NCBI GenBank assembly: GCA_033977485.1
Contig: CM066991.1
Span: forward strand, 53,732,850-53,796,849
Reading direction: 5' to 3'
Source of the DNA: Hydrangea macrophylla
Taxonomy: Eukaryota > Streptophyta > Magnoliopsida > Cornales > Hydrangeaceae
Length of the DNA stretch: 64,000 nt
Below are positions 19,920-31,412 of the stretch, piece by piece. A model generated the notes under the pieces. It was not told the origin of the DNA. It saw only the letters and a program-made list of their open reading frames with translations, and did not search any database. Positions within the stretch are counted from its first letter, which is position 1, and every line of letters starts with the position of its first letter. The translations under genes and the position numbers were made by a program.

Positions 19920-22170
19920 ATGGTTGCAAAAGGGACTAGATCTAGGGGGTTTTCCTAGGAGGTAGGTTCACGTGAGCCTGTTTTAAAGCCTGTCTTGGAG
20001 CCCATCATAGAACCTATCTTAGAATCCCCAGACAACGTGGTATCCAGTCAGACGGACTTGTCTAATATGAGTAATAACTTACTAGGATTTTTCAACCAAC
20101 ATTTTTTTGAGATGTCCATTAGGTAAGACCAAACTTTTACCCAAGTGAGCGAGATGTTCCGGGAAATGAGGGAGTAGAAGGAACACCAAGCGGGTGATCC
20201 TTCACAGCCATCTATTCCACCAACCTTCCTGTCTCAGGATGGTTTGGGGGCAAGTCAAAATGTCCCTTCTTCCTCATAGACTGAAAAATACATTTCCCCA
20301 CCAAAGAGGAATGGAAAAGAAATCTTAGGGGAGACTGGAAACCCATCCCGGGTTATAGTCAGACCAGGCATCACCATCAGGGAGCCAGTGATCGATCTAA
20401 ATGGGCAAAATTCATTCCATCGGTGGGGAAGGATTAATCAGTTGTTAGGAGACAACTAAGTCACCGACGACAAACTCATTGGGAATGATAGAATCGGTCT
20501 AGAACATGAGACCGGCATGAGAAGGGTTACCTCAGTCCAAACGGTGAGGGTGGATCGAGAGTAGATCGCCGAGGTCATTTACCAGGACTTTAGCGGCCTT
20601 CTCCGAAGAACTCAACGGCCCGTGTATAGGTGGCTGTATAGCGACGCCATTGAGAGAGTATCCCTTCCCAGGGGATATAAGGTACCCAACTTTATAATGT
20701 TTTCTAGTAAATGTGATCAATCGACCGTGGAGCATATCGGCCGATTCCTACTTCAGAATGGAGAGGTAAGTCACCGAGGAGATATGCTACTAAAGTTGTT
20801 CCCCAATTCGCTTACTGGGGTGGCTTTTAGCTGGTATATTAATTTACCTCCAAACTCTTTCCATACTTGGAACCAAATGGAAGAAACTTTTCACGCCCAA
20901 TTCTATCGGACTGAGCCCGAAGTGTCTATGGCCAATTTGACAAGTATGTATCAGCTTCCAAGCGAATCAGCTGAAGCATACATTGCCAGGTTCAAATGGG
21001 CCAAACATCACTGCAAGGTCATGTTGCTCGAAGTGGAATTTATCAATATAGCATTAGGAGGACTCACCTTTGAACTTAGGAAAAAAGTTTGAAGGTATGG
21101 GTTTCCACGATCTCTTTGAACTAGCAACTCGGGCTGCTCGATATGAACACATGCTCGAAGAAGAACAAGAGAAGAAAAATTCATCCAAGGGAACCTATTA
21201 TAGGGATCCCAACTATGATATACATACGGCGGAATATGAGATCAATACCGAAGTGGATGTGGCTGAGATCGTTTCAAAACGGCCATATCTATGTTAGCCA
21301 TTACCAAAGCCAACCGATGCACAGTTGTCATCGGTTAAAAAATAGCCTTTTGAGGCCGACAAGCAGTACTCGTTTAACATTGTGATGGCTGATCATATTT
21401 TTGACTTTATGATGGTCGATAAGCAAATTCGGCTTCCACACGATGTAAAATTACCCTCGGCTAATGAGCTGAAAGGAAAAGAGTATTGCAAGTGGCATAA
21501 CTCTTGGCGTCACGCCACTAACAATTGTCTGGTCTTCTGCAATGTTTTACAGGATATGATCGAGAAAGAAAATTTGAAGTTTGTCGAGAAAGAAAAAGAG
21601 GTCATGGGAGTTGATAGTAATCCATTCCCAGAGATAGTGGGAGCAAACATGGTGGCACCTGATTTTACAATCCTTCGTAGACTAAGGGAAAAGATCAACC
21701 TCAAGCGAGCTAAAATTGCTGAAACAAGTACGAGAGTAAACGAACAAAAGGCAAAGGCAAGACTGGCTTCTAAAGTTATGTCAGACAGAAAAGAGGAAGA
21801 AGCGGATAAGGTCCCGACATTGTAATGGATGGTCGATCTGATCGAACAAGGGCTATGTCTGAGGTATAAGACCGAGGTAATCACTCCTCCTGTACCAAAG
21901 AAGGAAAAGGTGTATCGGCCACCCAGCCCAAGAAGGCCGATTCATAGCCATCTCACCTACCTAAACCAGTACCATAGAAACCCTGAGTTCCAAATAAGTG
22001 AGCATGACCAGGGTGGCACAAAGTGGGAGAACAAGGACGTAAGACGGCACACTTATCGTCGACAAGATCGATCTCCATGGATGGTCGTTCCACCACAAGC
22101 AGAGGTCAACCGATGTAAAAGGGTTGAGCATCGCAAATTCCCAGTACAGGCCTACTTCACTAAGACATAG
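19920..22170 (+). pseudogene. TAT-1 gag
   Basis: First ATG after the PBS at 19920 (MVAKGTRSRG, stop after 12 codons). The capsid region begins near 20600: VPNFIMFSSKCDQSTVEHIG, LLKLFPNSLTGVAFSWYINLPP, TWNQMEETFHAQFYRTEPE, TSMYQLPSESAEAYIARFKWAK and IALGGLTFELRKK. Then FEGMGFHDLFELATRAARYE (21100). A modified zinc motif YCKWHNSWRHATNNCLVF (C-x2-H..H-x4-C, near 21485-21535) is typical of Tat gag. Frameshift at about 21085 and stops at 19956, 20128, 20176, 20278, 20457, 20563 and 21825, so inactive. Confidence 0.88.
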
Positions 22171-23066
22171 AAAAGAAGAGTGCAAAGATTGAGGCAGTTA
22201 GCTCGGGACTGGGAAGCTAAGTATCGATTGGAGAAAAAGTGGGCAGATCAGCAAAATTATAAGGACATGGTACCAAGGGTGATCCTAAGCCGCAAAGGAA
22301 TGGAGAAGATCGAGGCTGACGACCGGGATAATCAACTTCAAAAGCTTGAAGTACCATCTATTTCGGAGGTGAGCGAATCGGACTTGGAAATGGCCGATAT
22401 TGATTCAGATTATGAATAATCATTGGACAAGTACATCCAGTTTGGAAGCATTCCAAAAGACTTCTTAGTGAACATGGTGTATACATTGCCGATGTCATTC
22501 AAAATAAGACCTGACCAGGGGAGTTAAATGGCAGGTGACGTCCATGAGGACCAGAAGTGCCCATCCACATCCAGAATTACCAATAGCAAAGTGAAAGCAA
22601 AGAAGCCAAAGGTATCGGTGATAAGGCCAAAGACTGAAGATGAAACAGGAATAAAGCCAGCTAAAGTTGTTTTTGAAAAACCAGCTGAAGGAAGTCTCAA
22701 CATTTGAAGCCATTATACATCAATGCGGCTATTGATGGAGTGCCATATTCGAGGGTGTTGCCAGAATGCAAGCTTTATTTGCAAAAAAGAGAACACAAAT
22801 GTCATCGGCCAATGTGGCCGAAATAATCGAAGACTGTCAGGAAGAAGTATCAGAGGATTGCATAAGTCTAGAGGAGTTGGCATCGGCTCCTGCAAAGCTA
22901 GACAACTTAAAGGCCAATGTACAAGATCCTCTCCTTGAGGTCGATTTGGGGGCAAGCGGGGAATACCAGCCTACTTTCATAAATCAGTTACTCGAGCCGG
23001 ATTTCCAAGAATCATTGATTTCTCTTCTCAGAGAATTAAAAGATTGCTTTGCTTGGGATTACCATT
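22171..23066 (+). pseudogene. TAT-1 gag-pol junction and damaged protease
   Basis: Reads LARDWEAKYRLEKKWADQQ, ISEVSESDLEMADIDSDYE, MVYTLPMSFKIRP, PAKVVFEKPAEGSL, PLYINAAIDGVPYSRVL, then shifts into EIIEDCQEEVSEDC, DPLLEVDLGASGEYQPTFIN and LRELKDCFAWDYH, the lead-in to RT. The A-I-D-G-V-P-x-S-R-V segment normally precedes the protease active-site D-G-G. That motif and the following body are missing here, suggesting an internal deletion near 22755. Inference from order only. Confidence 0.65.
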
Positions 23067-23999
23067 AAATGCTAGGACTGTCAAGGGAGCTTGTGGAGCA
23101 TCGGTTACCTATCAAGGAAGGGTGCAAGCCATTCAAGCAATCACCCCAGGAGAATGTCCCCTAATGTCATTCTAAAAGTCAAACAAGAGATTGAACGACT
23201 GTTGAAGGCCAACTTTATATGAACAACCAGGTACGTCGATTGGATTTCCAACATCGTACCAGTAGTCAAGAAAAATGGCAAGATATGGGTCTGTATAGAC
23301 TTCAGAAATCTGAACATGGCAACTCCAAAAGATGAATACCCAATGCCAATGGCCGATCAGGTCATTGATGTTGTGGCCAAACATAAAATTCTATCCTTTA
23401 TGGACGGGCATTTGGGTTATAATCAGATTTACATAGCTGAAGATGACATCCCCAAAATCGCATTCAGATGTCCAGGAGCAATTAGAACATTTGAGTGGGT
23501 GGTAATGCCGTTCGGATTGAAAAATGCTGGAGCAACATATCAATGAGCTATGATTGCAATCTTCCATGATATGATAGGGAAAATCATGGAAGTTTACATC
23601 GATGATGTTGTTGTAAAATCGGCCACGCACGAGAAGCATTTGGCTGATTTAAGGCGATCCTTTGAAAGAATGCGGACCCATGGGCTGAAGATGAATCCCT
23701 TGAAGTGTGCTTTTGGAGTATCAGCAGGAAACTTTCTTGGCTTCCTAGTACACCAAAGGGGCATTGAACTCGACAAAAAACAAAGTCTGATCAATTCAAT
23801 CAGCAGAGCCCCCGAGTAACAAGAAGGAGCTCCAAAGACTTCTCGGGTAAGTCAACTTTTTGCAGAGGTTCATCTCTAACTACGCAGGACGAACATATGT
23901 TTGGTCCCCATTACTCAAGCTGAAGGCCGAGGAAGATTTTAGGTAGGAGACTCAACATCAAAAGGCCTTCGAAGCCATCAAGCAGTATCTATCTGAACC
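23067..23999 (+). pseudogene. TAT-1 reverse transcriptase
   Basis: Reads LSRELVEHRLPIKEGCKPF, then WISNIVPVVKKNGKIWVCIDFRNLN, PKDEYPMPMADQVIDVVA, ILSFMDGHLGYNQIYIAEDD (first Asp), FEWVVMPFGLKNAGATYQ, IMEVYIDDVVVKSATHE (YIDD catalytic pair), HGLKMNPLKCAFGVSAGNFLGFLVHQRGIE and, shifted, KELQRLLGK. A TGA at 23544 replaces Arg after GATYQ, and further frameshifts occur at about 23160 and 23815. Catalytic residues are still readable. Confidence 0.92.
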
Positions 24000-24405
24000 A
24001 CCAGTAATCATGCCTCTGAGAAAGAAGAGGTCATTGAAGCTGTATTTGTCGGCATCAGATGAGTCAATAGCCTGCATGCTAGCACAGGATAATGAGTGGG
24101 GAAAGGAACAAGCAGTGTACTATCTGAGTAGGGTTCTAACTTCTGTCGAGCATAGATATACACCAATAGAAAAATTATGTTTAGCATTATTTTTTTCTTC
24201 ACAAAAATTAAGGGTATATATGCTTCCTGTGTTGGTTTATCTGATTTGTCAAACCGATGTCATCAAATACATGCTATCTAGACCAATAATGCATGGGCGT
24301 ATAGAAAAGTGGACTCTGGCTATGATGGAATTCACATTTCAATTCGTTCCACAGAGATCGGTGAAGAGGCAGGCCCTCGCCGATTTCCTAGCTGATCATC
24401 CCTAA
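24000..24405 (+). pseudogene. TAT-1 RNase H (RT-associated)
   Basis: Open frame from 24010: KKRSLKLYLSASDESIACML, VYYLSRVLTSVEHRYTPIEKLCLALFFSSQKLRVYML, MLSRPIMHGRIEKWTLAMMEF and ALADFLADHP. It is the RNase H joined to gypsy RT, here with LYLSASDES instead of the usual Asp-containing start. Only the connection to RT is frameshifted. Confidence 0.9.
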
Positions 24406-24439
24406 TTTTAGATATCGGCCCAGAATTAAATGAGGCCGT

Positions 24440-24880
24440 TGACTCCACCCTCTTGTCAACAATATCTCTGGGCCCTTGGATGTTAATATTCGACGGGTCA
24501 AGAAATGTTGATGGGGCAGGGGCAGGGATAATTGTGGTGCCCCCCAAAAGGACGAAGATAGTCTTCTCCTTCAAGCTAGAATTTGAATGTTCTAGTAACC
24601 AAGCTGACTACGAAGCGTTTATCATCGGCCTTGAAATCATGTCCGAAATGAATATATCAGTGATTCACATTATTGGAGACTCAAACCTCATTATTAACCA
24701 GCTTAGTGGTGAGTTTAGATGCAAGAGCTGGGAGTTGTTGCCCTTCAACTCGATTGCCCTTCAACTACTATGGGAATTCGATGACGTTAGAGTCTAATAT
24801 GTTGCTCGAGCCTATAATGTCGAGGCCAATAATTTATCACAAGTAGCATCGGGAACCAATTTAGAAGTAACTGATAACGA
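24440..24880 (+). pseudogene. TAT-1 second RNase H domain
   Basis: Reads GPWMLIFDGSRNVDGAGAGI (Asp), NQADYEAFIIGLEIMSEM (Glu), IHIIGDSNLIINQLSGEF (Asp), then a stop at 24795 and YVARAYNVEANNLSQVASG, where active copies have an R-x-x-N-x-x-AD-x-L-A motif. This is the additional RNase H that defines Tat-clade elements. The catalytic D-E-D set is intact; the C-terminal motif has changed. Confidence 0.9.
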
Positions 24881-26246
24881 GAAGTTAATAAGAGTGCAAA
24901 AAAGAATATTGCCATCAGTAAAGCAACGAGAAATGGCAACTGAAAGCTTCTCGGTGATCATGGATGATCAAGACTGGAGAATTCCAATAATCAGGTGCCT
25001 CCTATGTCCAAGCAGGCAGGCCGAGAGAAAAATTAAGTTATCCTTCGTCAACTACATTTTACTAGATATAGAATTATTCAAGAAAAGCCTAAAGGATGAA
25101 GTGTTACTAAGATGCCTGGACAAGCCCGAGGCCATGAAAGTAATGGCCGAGGTGCATAAAGGCATTTGTAGAGCACACCAGGCAGGTACAAAAATGAAGT
25201 GGTTGCTTAGAAGATACAATTACTATTGGCTGAGAATGCTAAAAGACTGCATCGATTACGTAAAAGGATGTCAGGAGTGCCAGAGGCATGGGCCAATACA
25301 GCGAGTACCAGCTACCGAAATGCAGGTGATTATAAGACTATGACCGTTATTAGGCTGGGCCATGGACCTGATTGGAAAAATATACCCACCATCATCAGGC
25401 CAACATTGTTTCATTGTTGTGGCTACTGATTATTTCATGAAATGGGTGGAGGCAGTACCAGCCAAGTCGGTAAATCAAGCATATGTGATCAAGTTCATTA
25501 ACGAGTACATAATTCACCGATTTGGGCTTCCAGAAATGATTATAGCAGATCAAGGATCGGTCTTCATGGGAGATGAAGTTAAGGCGTTTGCTGAAAGTCG
25601 CAGTATTAAAATCCTTAATTCAACTCCATATTTTGCCCAAGGAAATGGACAGGCCGAGTAATCAAACAAAACAATCAAAAGGATAATATAAAAGATGGTG
25701 GAAGGCAATCCTAGGGTATGGCATGATTTGTTATCTGAGGTGTTATAGGCATATGGGACATTAAAGAGATCGGCCACAAACATCACGCCATTCATGTTAA
25801 CCTATGGCCATGACGTAATGTTGCCTATGGAAGTCACTATTCGGTCAGTAAGATGACCGTTTCAACTCGGCCTTGACTCGACTGAGTACACCAAGGCAAT
25901 GCTGGCCGAGTTGGAAGAACTCGATGATGTTTGTCTCAAGGCATTAGACTGCATTAAGGCACAAAAGAACAGGGTAACTCAGGCATACAATAAAAGGGTC
26001 AAGCACAAGTCCTTTGGCGAGTGAGACTTAGTTTGGAAAGTGATTTTGCCATTAGGAGAAAAAGATGGCCGATATGGAAAATGGTCAGCCAAGTGGGAAG
26101 GACCATACCAAGTTACCTTAGTCATTACGGGTGGAGCGTATCGGTTAATGGATCTAGATGGTGAAATGCATGCAAGACCGATAAATGGGAAATATTTAAA
26201 GCAATATGTACCATCTCTTTGGGAATCATCAAAATTAAATGAGTAG
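24881..26246 (+). pseudogene. TAT-1 integrase
   Basis: Zinc domain at 25120-25290: EVHKGICRAHQAGTKM, RRYNYYWLRMLKDC and YVKGCQECQRHG (H-H-C-C). Core at 25362-25661: MDLIGKIYPPSSGQH, VVATDYFMKWVEAVPAKS, RFGLPEMIIADQGSVF (second Asp) and YFAQGNGQAE (Glu), then a stop (25660). Continues KMVEGNPRVWHDLLSE, TPFMLTYGHDVMLPME, and the C-terminal domain at 26030-26246 (KWEGPYQVTLVITGGAYRLMDLDG, NGKYLKQYVPS). No chromodomain. Stop TAG at 26244. Confidence 0.92.
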
Positions 26247-26362
26247 TCAAAAATTTCCTTAATTGATTTTGTCAAGAGTGTACAAAGTATTAGCCGTATA
26301 TAAAGCAAAATGGTTGTAAAAAAAATATATACATCATTACTTCTTTGCAAATTTCAATCTTA
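26247..26362. other. Space between TAT-1 pol and the antisense ORF
   Basis: The two genes converge here. Non-coding and AT-rich; it would hold both 3' ends. Confidence 0.5.
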
Positions 26363-29300
26363 GTTCTCCCAAGCTTGGTATAGATATTCTAGTTCCCTCT
26401 CTTCATTAGCCTTATCGGCTTCCCACTTGCTCGCCTCAGTCGCGGTTCTGGTCAAGGCTTCCATATATACCTGCGCAGTTCGACCAACGTCAAGGATGGC
26501 CTTTTCAGAAAGAGCGAGGCCAGCATTGGCATTCTTCAGATCGGGGTTGATTTTGGAAAGCTCAGACTCCAGTCTAGCTTTCTCCTGAAGCAGTCGCTCC
26601 TTCATGGCTTTAGAGGCTTCATACTGCTTCTTACAGACCCCCAAATTATCAAATTGTGCCTTACGTACCCTTGATTTTTCTTCAATATCAGACACACATT
26701 TGGTGGCGGTACGATGTCTGTTCAGATAGTCTGGGAGCCTCACTTGTAAGTCCATGAGATTGGACTTTATCTCGTCAGTTATTTCTAGGCAAGACAGTAG
26801 AAGGCCCATGGCCAAGTGAAACTCCTCAAAGTTCAGGAGTTGGGAGAGTTTGCGTTGGACCATAGTCCTAAACCATTCCTTGGCCCTTTGATACTCAACA
26901 GCAGAAGGAGCAACACTAGCCTGAGCCACGGTGGGTTCGGCCTGAAGAAGCTGCTCGGGATTCAGAAGGTCAAAGAAGGCCTCAACTGATGAGACCGAAC
27001 TGAAGTCAGGGATAGGAAGGGAGCTAGAAACCTGCAAGAGAACACACAATAAGCATGTAGAATTTGGAAAAGCATATGACAAGAGCAAAAGAATGAAAAA
27101 GTTTACCTGGACCCATGGGAAGCTGGTAGAAGGAATTGCCGGTGGAGGCGGTGGAATGGCAGTTTTCTGCATTGGCACCAGAGGAGAGGCCGATGTCTCA
27201 GTGTAAGAACCACCAGTAGATGGAGGCTCCTCGGTGATGTCCTTCTCAACCAGGATCTCCTCATCAACAGGAGTCCCAGAGTCACCGAGGTCAATAGGAT
27301 CATATTGATCTGATCCCAGGGGCCTTTCATCCCCAGTAGTTCCCGAGGTATCACCAGCGCTAGTACTGTTAGTATTGGGGGACTATACCTCACTTACGCT
27401 CCTCAAGATGGCCTTCCTGGTCTCATCAAAACCTCTGAGACGTTGAAGCTCAGCCATCAGTTGCTCATACGTTATTGGAGTGGCGACCTCGGTTGGAGCG
27501 GCTAAAGAGGAGGCCGAAACAGGAGGTCGAAGAGGAAACTTTGGGGGTGGAGGCATCTTAGCCCGAGGAACTGAGGGCTTCATTGCTGCTCGCCCAGTTT
27601 TCTTAGAAGCAGCACCACTGGCACACTATTTTCAAGAAAAAGAGAGGTCAATCTCAGCCTAATGTATTGGCAAGGAAAAATGAAAACACTAGGAAAAAAC
27701 CAGTACCTTGCCCGATTTAACGGAGGTCGTGGTCACGTTGTGGCGTTGGCGAGTTGATAGAGGAACGTCTTCATCTGACTCTACATCAGACACGCCGATG
27801 GGGTTTTCTCTTGGAAGGGCCTCTGAATAGTATTAGAAACAAAAATCAGTTAGAGAAGTAGCGAGCAGGAAAAAGCATAAGGAAAGAGATACCTAAAAAT
27901 GGTTCTCCAGTTTCTATAACTCGGATGGCCGATGAGTGATCGACCATTCCTAAATCATGCAGCCCCGTATAAGTGACTCTTTCCCAAGGCTTTGTTGTCA
28001 AGGGCGCTTACTTCTTCGCCAATGGAATGGCAATGGAAAATCGGCCTCAGGTAACGGAGGAGGCCGACAATCAAAAGGCTTGAAGAACTATTCGAAAGAT
28101 AGCACAGATGAATAATCAGCCATCTGTAAATATGTTTTGTACGCTCTTACTGTCTTTTCTTTGTGTTCCTGCTCAAGCATTCTTAGGTGCCACTTCATAT
28201 CAGACCGCATGATCTCGGGCTGTCTGGGATCAAATTTGAATTTAAAAAACTTCTCGAATGCAACAATGACCTGGTAAGGGGATTTACCTTTAGATGTTTG
28301 GGCCTTCCTCTTTTGACCTGCAGCCTGAACCACAGAGGGGTTAGTGGAACGAGATGGTTTCTCAGAGATAGTAGGACAAATACATTTAAGTAAAAAAAAA
28401 TAGGCTCAGATCGTAAGCCCGAGATTATTTTTGACCACCAAGTGTCAAACTCGGTGGATGTTGAAGGAAGCTCTTGAAAAGGTAAAAACTCCAACCCTGC
28501 TCGGGCAGCGCTGCTGAAAGATCAACATTTTTTTACCTTGGCCAGGTCAGAAAGAAGAGACCACCCTGCCATGGAACGGTTAAAGGTACAGAAAGGAGGA
28601 ATCGGGATTAGTTGCTTTAGCCCAAATTGTCAGGCTAAAGTTGGAGCGTCGTAATATTCCACCCCACACTTGTTATTATGTTGAGGTAAAATAGGACTGT
28701 ACAAGAGGTCTTGGCCAACTAAGAAGCTGGCCTAGATTGCTTTGTGTTCTTCTTGCTCGACCTCAGGAGCTTGGCCAGGACGATGGAGAAACCAGCTCGG
28801 ATATCAAAGTCGAGGATGAAAGGGGAAAAACTGTTGGGGCAATCGGTTGCCCATGGGCTCGTAAAAGAAAGAAAAAAGATGATCAAAAGAAAGGCCTTTT
28901 GGGCCGAATCTAGCAAAATGAAAGGCGAAAGCAGAAGAGTGTTCAGGGAGAGTGGTGGGATCGAAGGTATCAACCAGGCTCTTTTTTGGGAAATAAGATT
29001 GGAGCAAACATTGAAGTAGCCAAAGAGGTCCCCCTGAAGTTTTAAAGTTGGAGAAAATGAGCTCGAGGACGCCACGGTACAGGTGAGAGAGTACGAGAGG
29101 AGCGAGAGCAAGTCTCTTGCCCAAGGCCAAGGCCAGGGCAATGTGATGATACTCTTTTGTAACCCCATTGGAGGCAGAGCAGAAAACAAAATGGTTCAGT
29201 GAGTAGTCTAAGAAAGCAACGTGCTCTTGGTTAGTGACATCTCCCTGCCCCATGCTGGCCGAGATAAAATGCCCGAAGGCAGTGATAACCCTGGACCCCT

Positions 29301-29946
29301 TGCCCTTGTCGGTCTTTGGGTGTTCAAATTCTAGAGAAGAAGAAAGGTTGGGAGTAATTTCCTCACCAAGAGCAGGCAAACCAGTGAGGAAACAGACGTC
29401 CTAAATGGTTGGGCTCAAGAGGCCACAAGAGAAGAAAAAAGCATTGGCCGAGGTCGACCAGAAGAAGAGTGAAGAAAAGAATAGAGGTTTATCAAGAAAG
29501 AATCTTTCTTGGCTAAGCATGATAGCATCAAAGATGTCAAGGGCCCTCCATAGGTCCTTTTTCACCTTCGCTAATCAGTCCACCCAGGAAATCCAGTCAG
29601 TAGATGGAATAGGCCAATTCCTCAAAGGGTTTAAAGGAGCATACTGTGAGCCCCACTCAAAATTAGGAGATTGGTAAATTAATTCATTGTCCTCAACCAC
29701 TAAAGAGAAATAGGGATCTAGAAAGGACGGAGGAAAAGAATCAAAAGCAGGACCAAGTCCTGTTGAAGAACCAGAAGAGAGAGGAATTAATACCTGAGGA
29801 TTTATAAGCCCAGGAATGGTTTCAAGGGCTTGTTTAACGACGGTAGCATTGGTAGTTTTGGCCGCCGGCGTGGTACCAGTGGCAGCAGGGGAAGAAGAAG
29901 TAGCACCGGCGATCTAAGAAACACTGGTTGCAGAGGAGGAAGCCAT
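26360..29946 (-). pseudogene. TAT-1 antisense multi-exon ORF with plant mobile domain (PMD-like)
   Basis: Starts at ATG 29946 (MASSSATSVS, then a TAG). The long frame includes YAPLNPLRNWPIPSTDWISW, FFWSTSANAFFFSCGLLSPT, DVCFLTGLPALGEEITP, LALALGKRLALAPLVLSHLY and FHFARFGPKGLSFDHLFSFF, the aminotransferase-like plant mobile domain. A Pro-rich linker (PPPPKFPLRPP, 27555) and a coiled-coil C-terminus (KERLLQEKARLESELSKI; ends YLYQAWEN at 26363) follow. Clear intron 27106-27032: CCAG/GTAAAC to TTGCAG/GTTT, keeping frame (WVQ-VSSS). Another likely intron ends at about 27628 (GAAAATAG/TGTG). Stops at 29916, 27386 and others show decay. Antisense genes downstream of pol are known in Tat-lineage elements. 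Confidence 0.8.
27032..27106 (-). other. Predicted 75-nt intron in the antisense ORF
   Basis: Donor GTAAAC at 27106-27101 and acceptor TTGCAG ending at 27032, with a T-rich body. Removing it joins TGG GTC CAG to GTT TCT AGC without frame change. Length and composition fit plant introns. Confidence 0.7.
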
Positions 29947-30241
29947 GAAACTTGGTGAGAAAAAGAGAAGATTTTCCAGGAAAATTCCAAGGCAAAAGAA
30001 AGGGAAAAGTGAAGAAGATGTGATTGATATGGCTTATATAAGAAAATAGAAGAGGCTAATCATGACTATAGAACGAGTTCCCAAGAGGCACACCTCAATT
30101 CTAGAAACGAGACAGGAAGAGCCGCTAGGGTGAGGACATGTGGAGCTACACGCCGTCAGTTGCAGAGTTAGCATTAAATTTAAATTTTAAACGACTAATC
30201 AAACTAACTGCACAACGTTTGACGAGACATTTGGGGGGCAT
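29947..30241 (+). other. TAT-1 3' region and polypurine tract
   Basis: Non-coding in the sense direction; presumably contains the promoter of the antisense gene just upstream of 29946 (minus), with a weak TATA-like TATATAAGCC at about 30037 (minus). PPT TTTGGGGGGCA (30229-30239) precedes the 3' LTR. Confidence 0.55.
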
Positions 30242-31407
30242 TGTTTACACCCTAATTTGGGATTTATAAGGCACATGACAATCACGTTGCCTGATGACAT
30301 CATTACACGAGCAGGTAGGCAAATGAACAGGGATTGAGGACGATCACAAAAAAAAGACCGATAACAAAGCAACCTACCTATAGCGATGATACATACAATA
30401 AGTGAATATCGGTGACCGAGCACAAGATGATACTGGTTACTAAAAGAAAGACCTCGGTCTTAACACGTAAGGCCAAGGCTGCAAAGTAGGTACCATAGTC
30501 GTAACATCGGTCAAACAAGACCGATGACCAACCAATGAGTTCTAAAGTGTTGGGACTGAAAGGCTGGCATGAAAGGAAATGAAATATCGTGCTTAGAAGA
30601 TGATTAACAAGTAATAAATGGAATAATTAGAGCCACAAAAAAACATTGGTTAAGCAAGACCGATGGACACTAGTAGACTTCCTACCAAGCATAGGACCGA
30701 GGCCCATCAACCAACGATGGTCAAACTACTCAGAGAAGTATGCAATCAGTCAAATAGGATCTGTTCACAAGGCTTTTGGGCAGTTGAGCATGGACAAGAA
30801 CGTGTGCACATGATATGCCAAGCTGGAAGAGAGATGGTTACATAGAGAGAGAACGTGGCAGAAATGGGAGTATCAGACAGATCATGGAGGTTAATCATGG
30901 GACAACAAGTGGGGGCAATAACTGATTCATGCCTAAAAATTAGGAACCACTAACCCCATTAACCCCACTAATAAGAGCAGTTATTCACTCAAAATCTATA
31001 AATAGGGCAGGTGGTGCAATATTTAAAGGGGCTAACACACACGCCACCTCTACCCAGGCAGACTTTCTTATATTTTCCTCAAAGCATTACTACTTTTGTT
31101 CTTGAGTGAGCGTGAGTTTTCATTATTCTTAGAGCATTTGTAATTGCTACTTCAATTTGACTAATGAAGATGATGTTCATGTAGGTATTCTTGAGTTTCA
31201 GTGTTTCATCTGTTTCCTTTTTATTTTAATTTCCATTTATAATTACTTGCTTACATCAGAGTAGAATAAAAACCCATTTTGTTGTTTAAGAGCGACCTTA
31301 ATGACGAGTCGCCCAAATTAGAAGTTAGATTAGGCTATCACAACCTTTCTTGTGTCCAGGTGGACTCTGGCATGCCCAATACACTACACCAATTTCATTT
31401 GTAAACA
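30242..31407 (+). repeat. TAT-1 3' LTR
   Basis: TGTTTACACCCTAATTTGGG to CATTTGTAAACA: a perfect 8-bp terminal inverted repeat TGTTTACA/TGTAAACA. TATA box 30997-31004. Followed by TSD ACATG (31408-31412). Confidence 0.94.
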
Positions 31408-31412
31408 ACATG

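Larger units (their letters stand above)
18720..31407 (+). mobile_element. TAT-1: full-length Tat-lineage Ty3/gypsy element with antisense ORF
   Basis: Two LTRs of about 1.17 kb (18720-19887, 30242-31407) with matching ends TGTTTACA..TGTAAACA (mutated in the left copy), PBS, gag, pol, an antisense gene, and PPT TTTGGGGGGCA before the 3' LTR. Perfect TSD ACATG (18715-18719, 31408-31412) inside LARD-D. A second RNase H and no chromodomain point to the Tat clade. Length 12.7 kb. Stops and frameshifts throughout, and the protease active site appears deleted. Confidence 0.93.

Noticed and set aside
26030..26246. Chromodomain at the TAT-1 integrase end
   Set aside because: The tail ends shortly after KWEGPYQV..GKYLKQYVPS with no aromatic-cage motif; consistent with the Tat clade, which lacks it.
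28719..29189. Second long open frame overlapping the antisense PMD gene
   Set aside because: Shadow frame of the PMD-like frame; hydrophobic composition without any motif, whereas the chosen frame has PMD landmarks.
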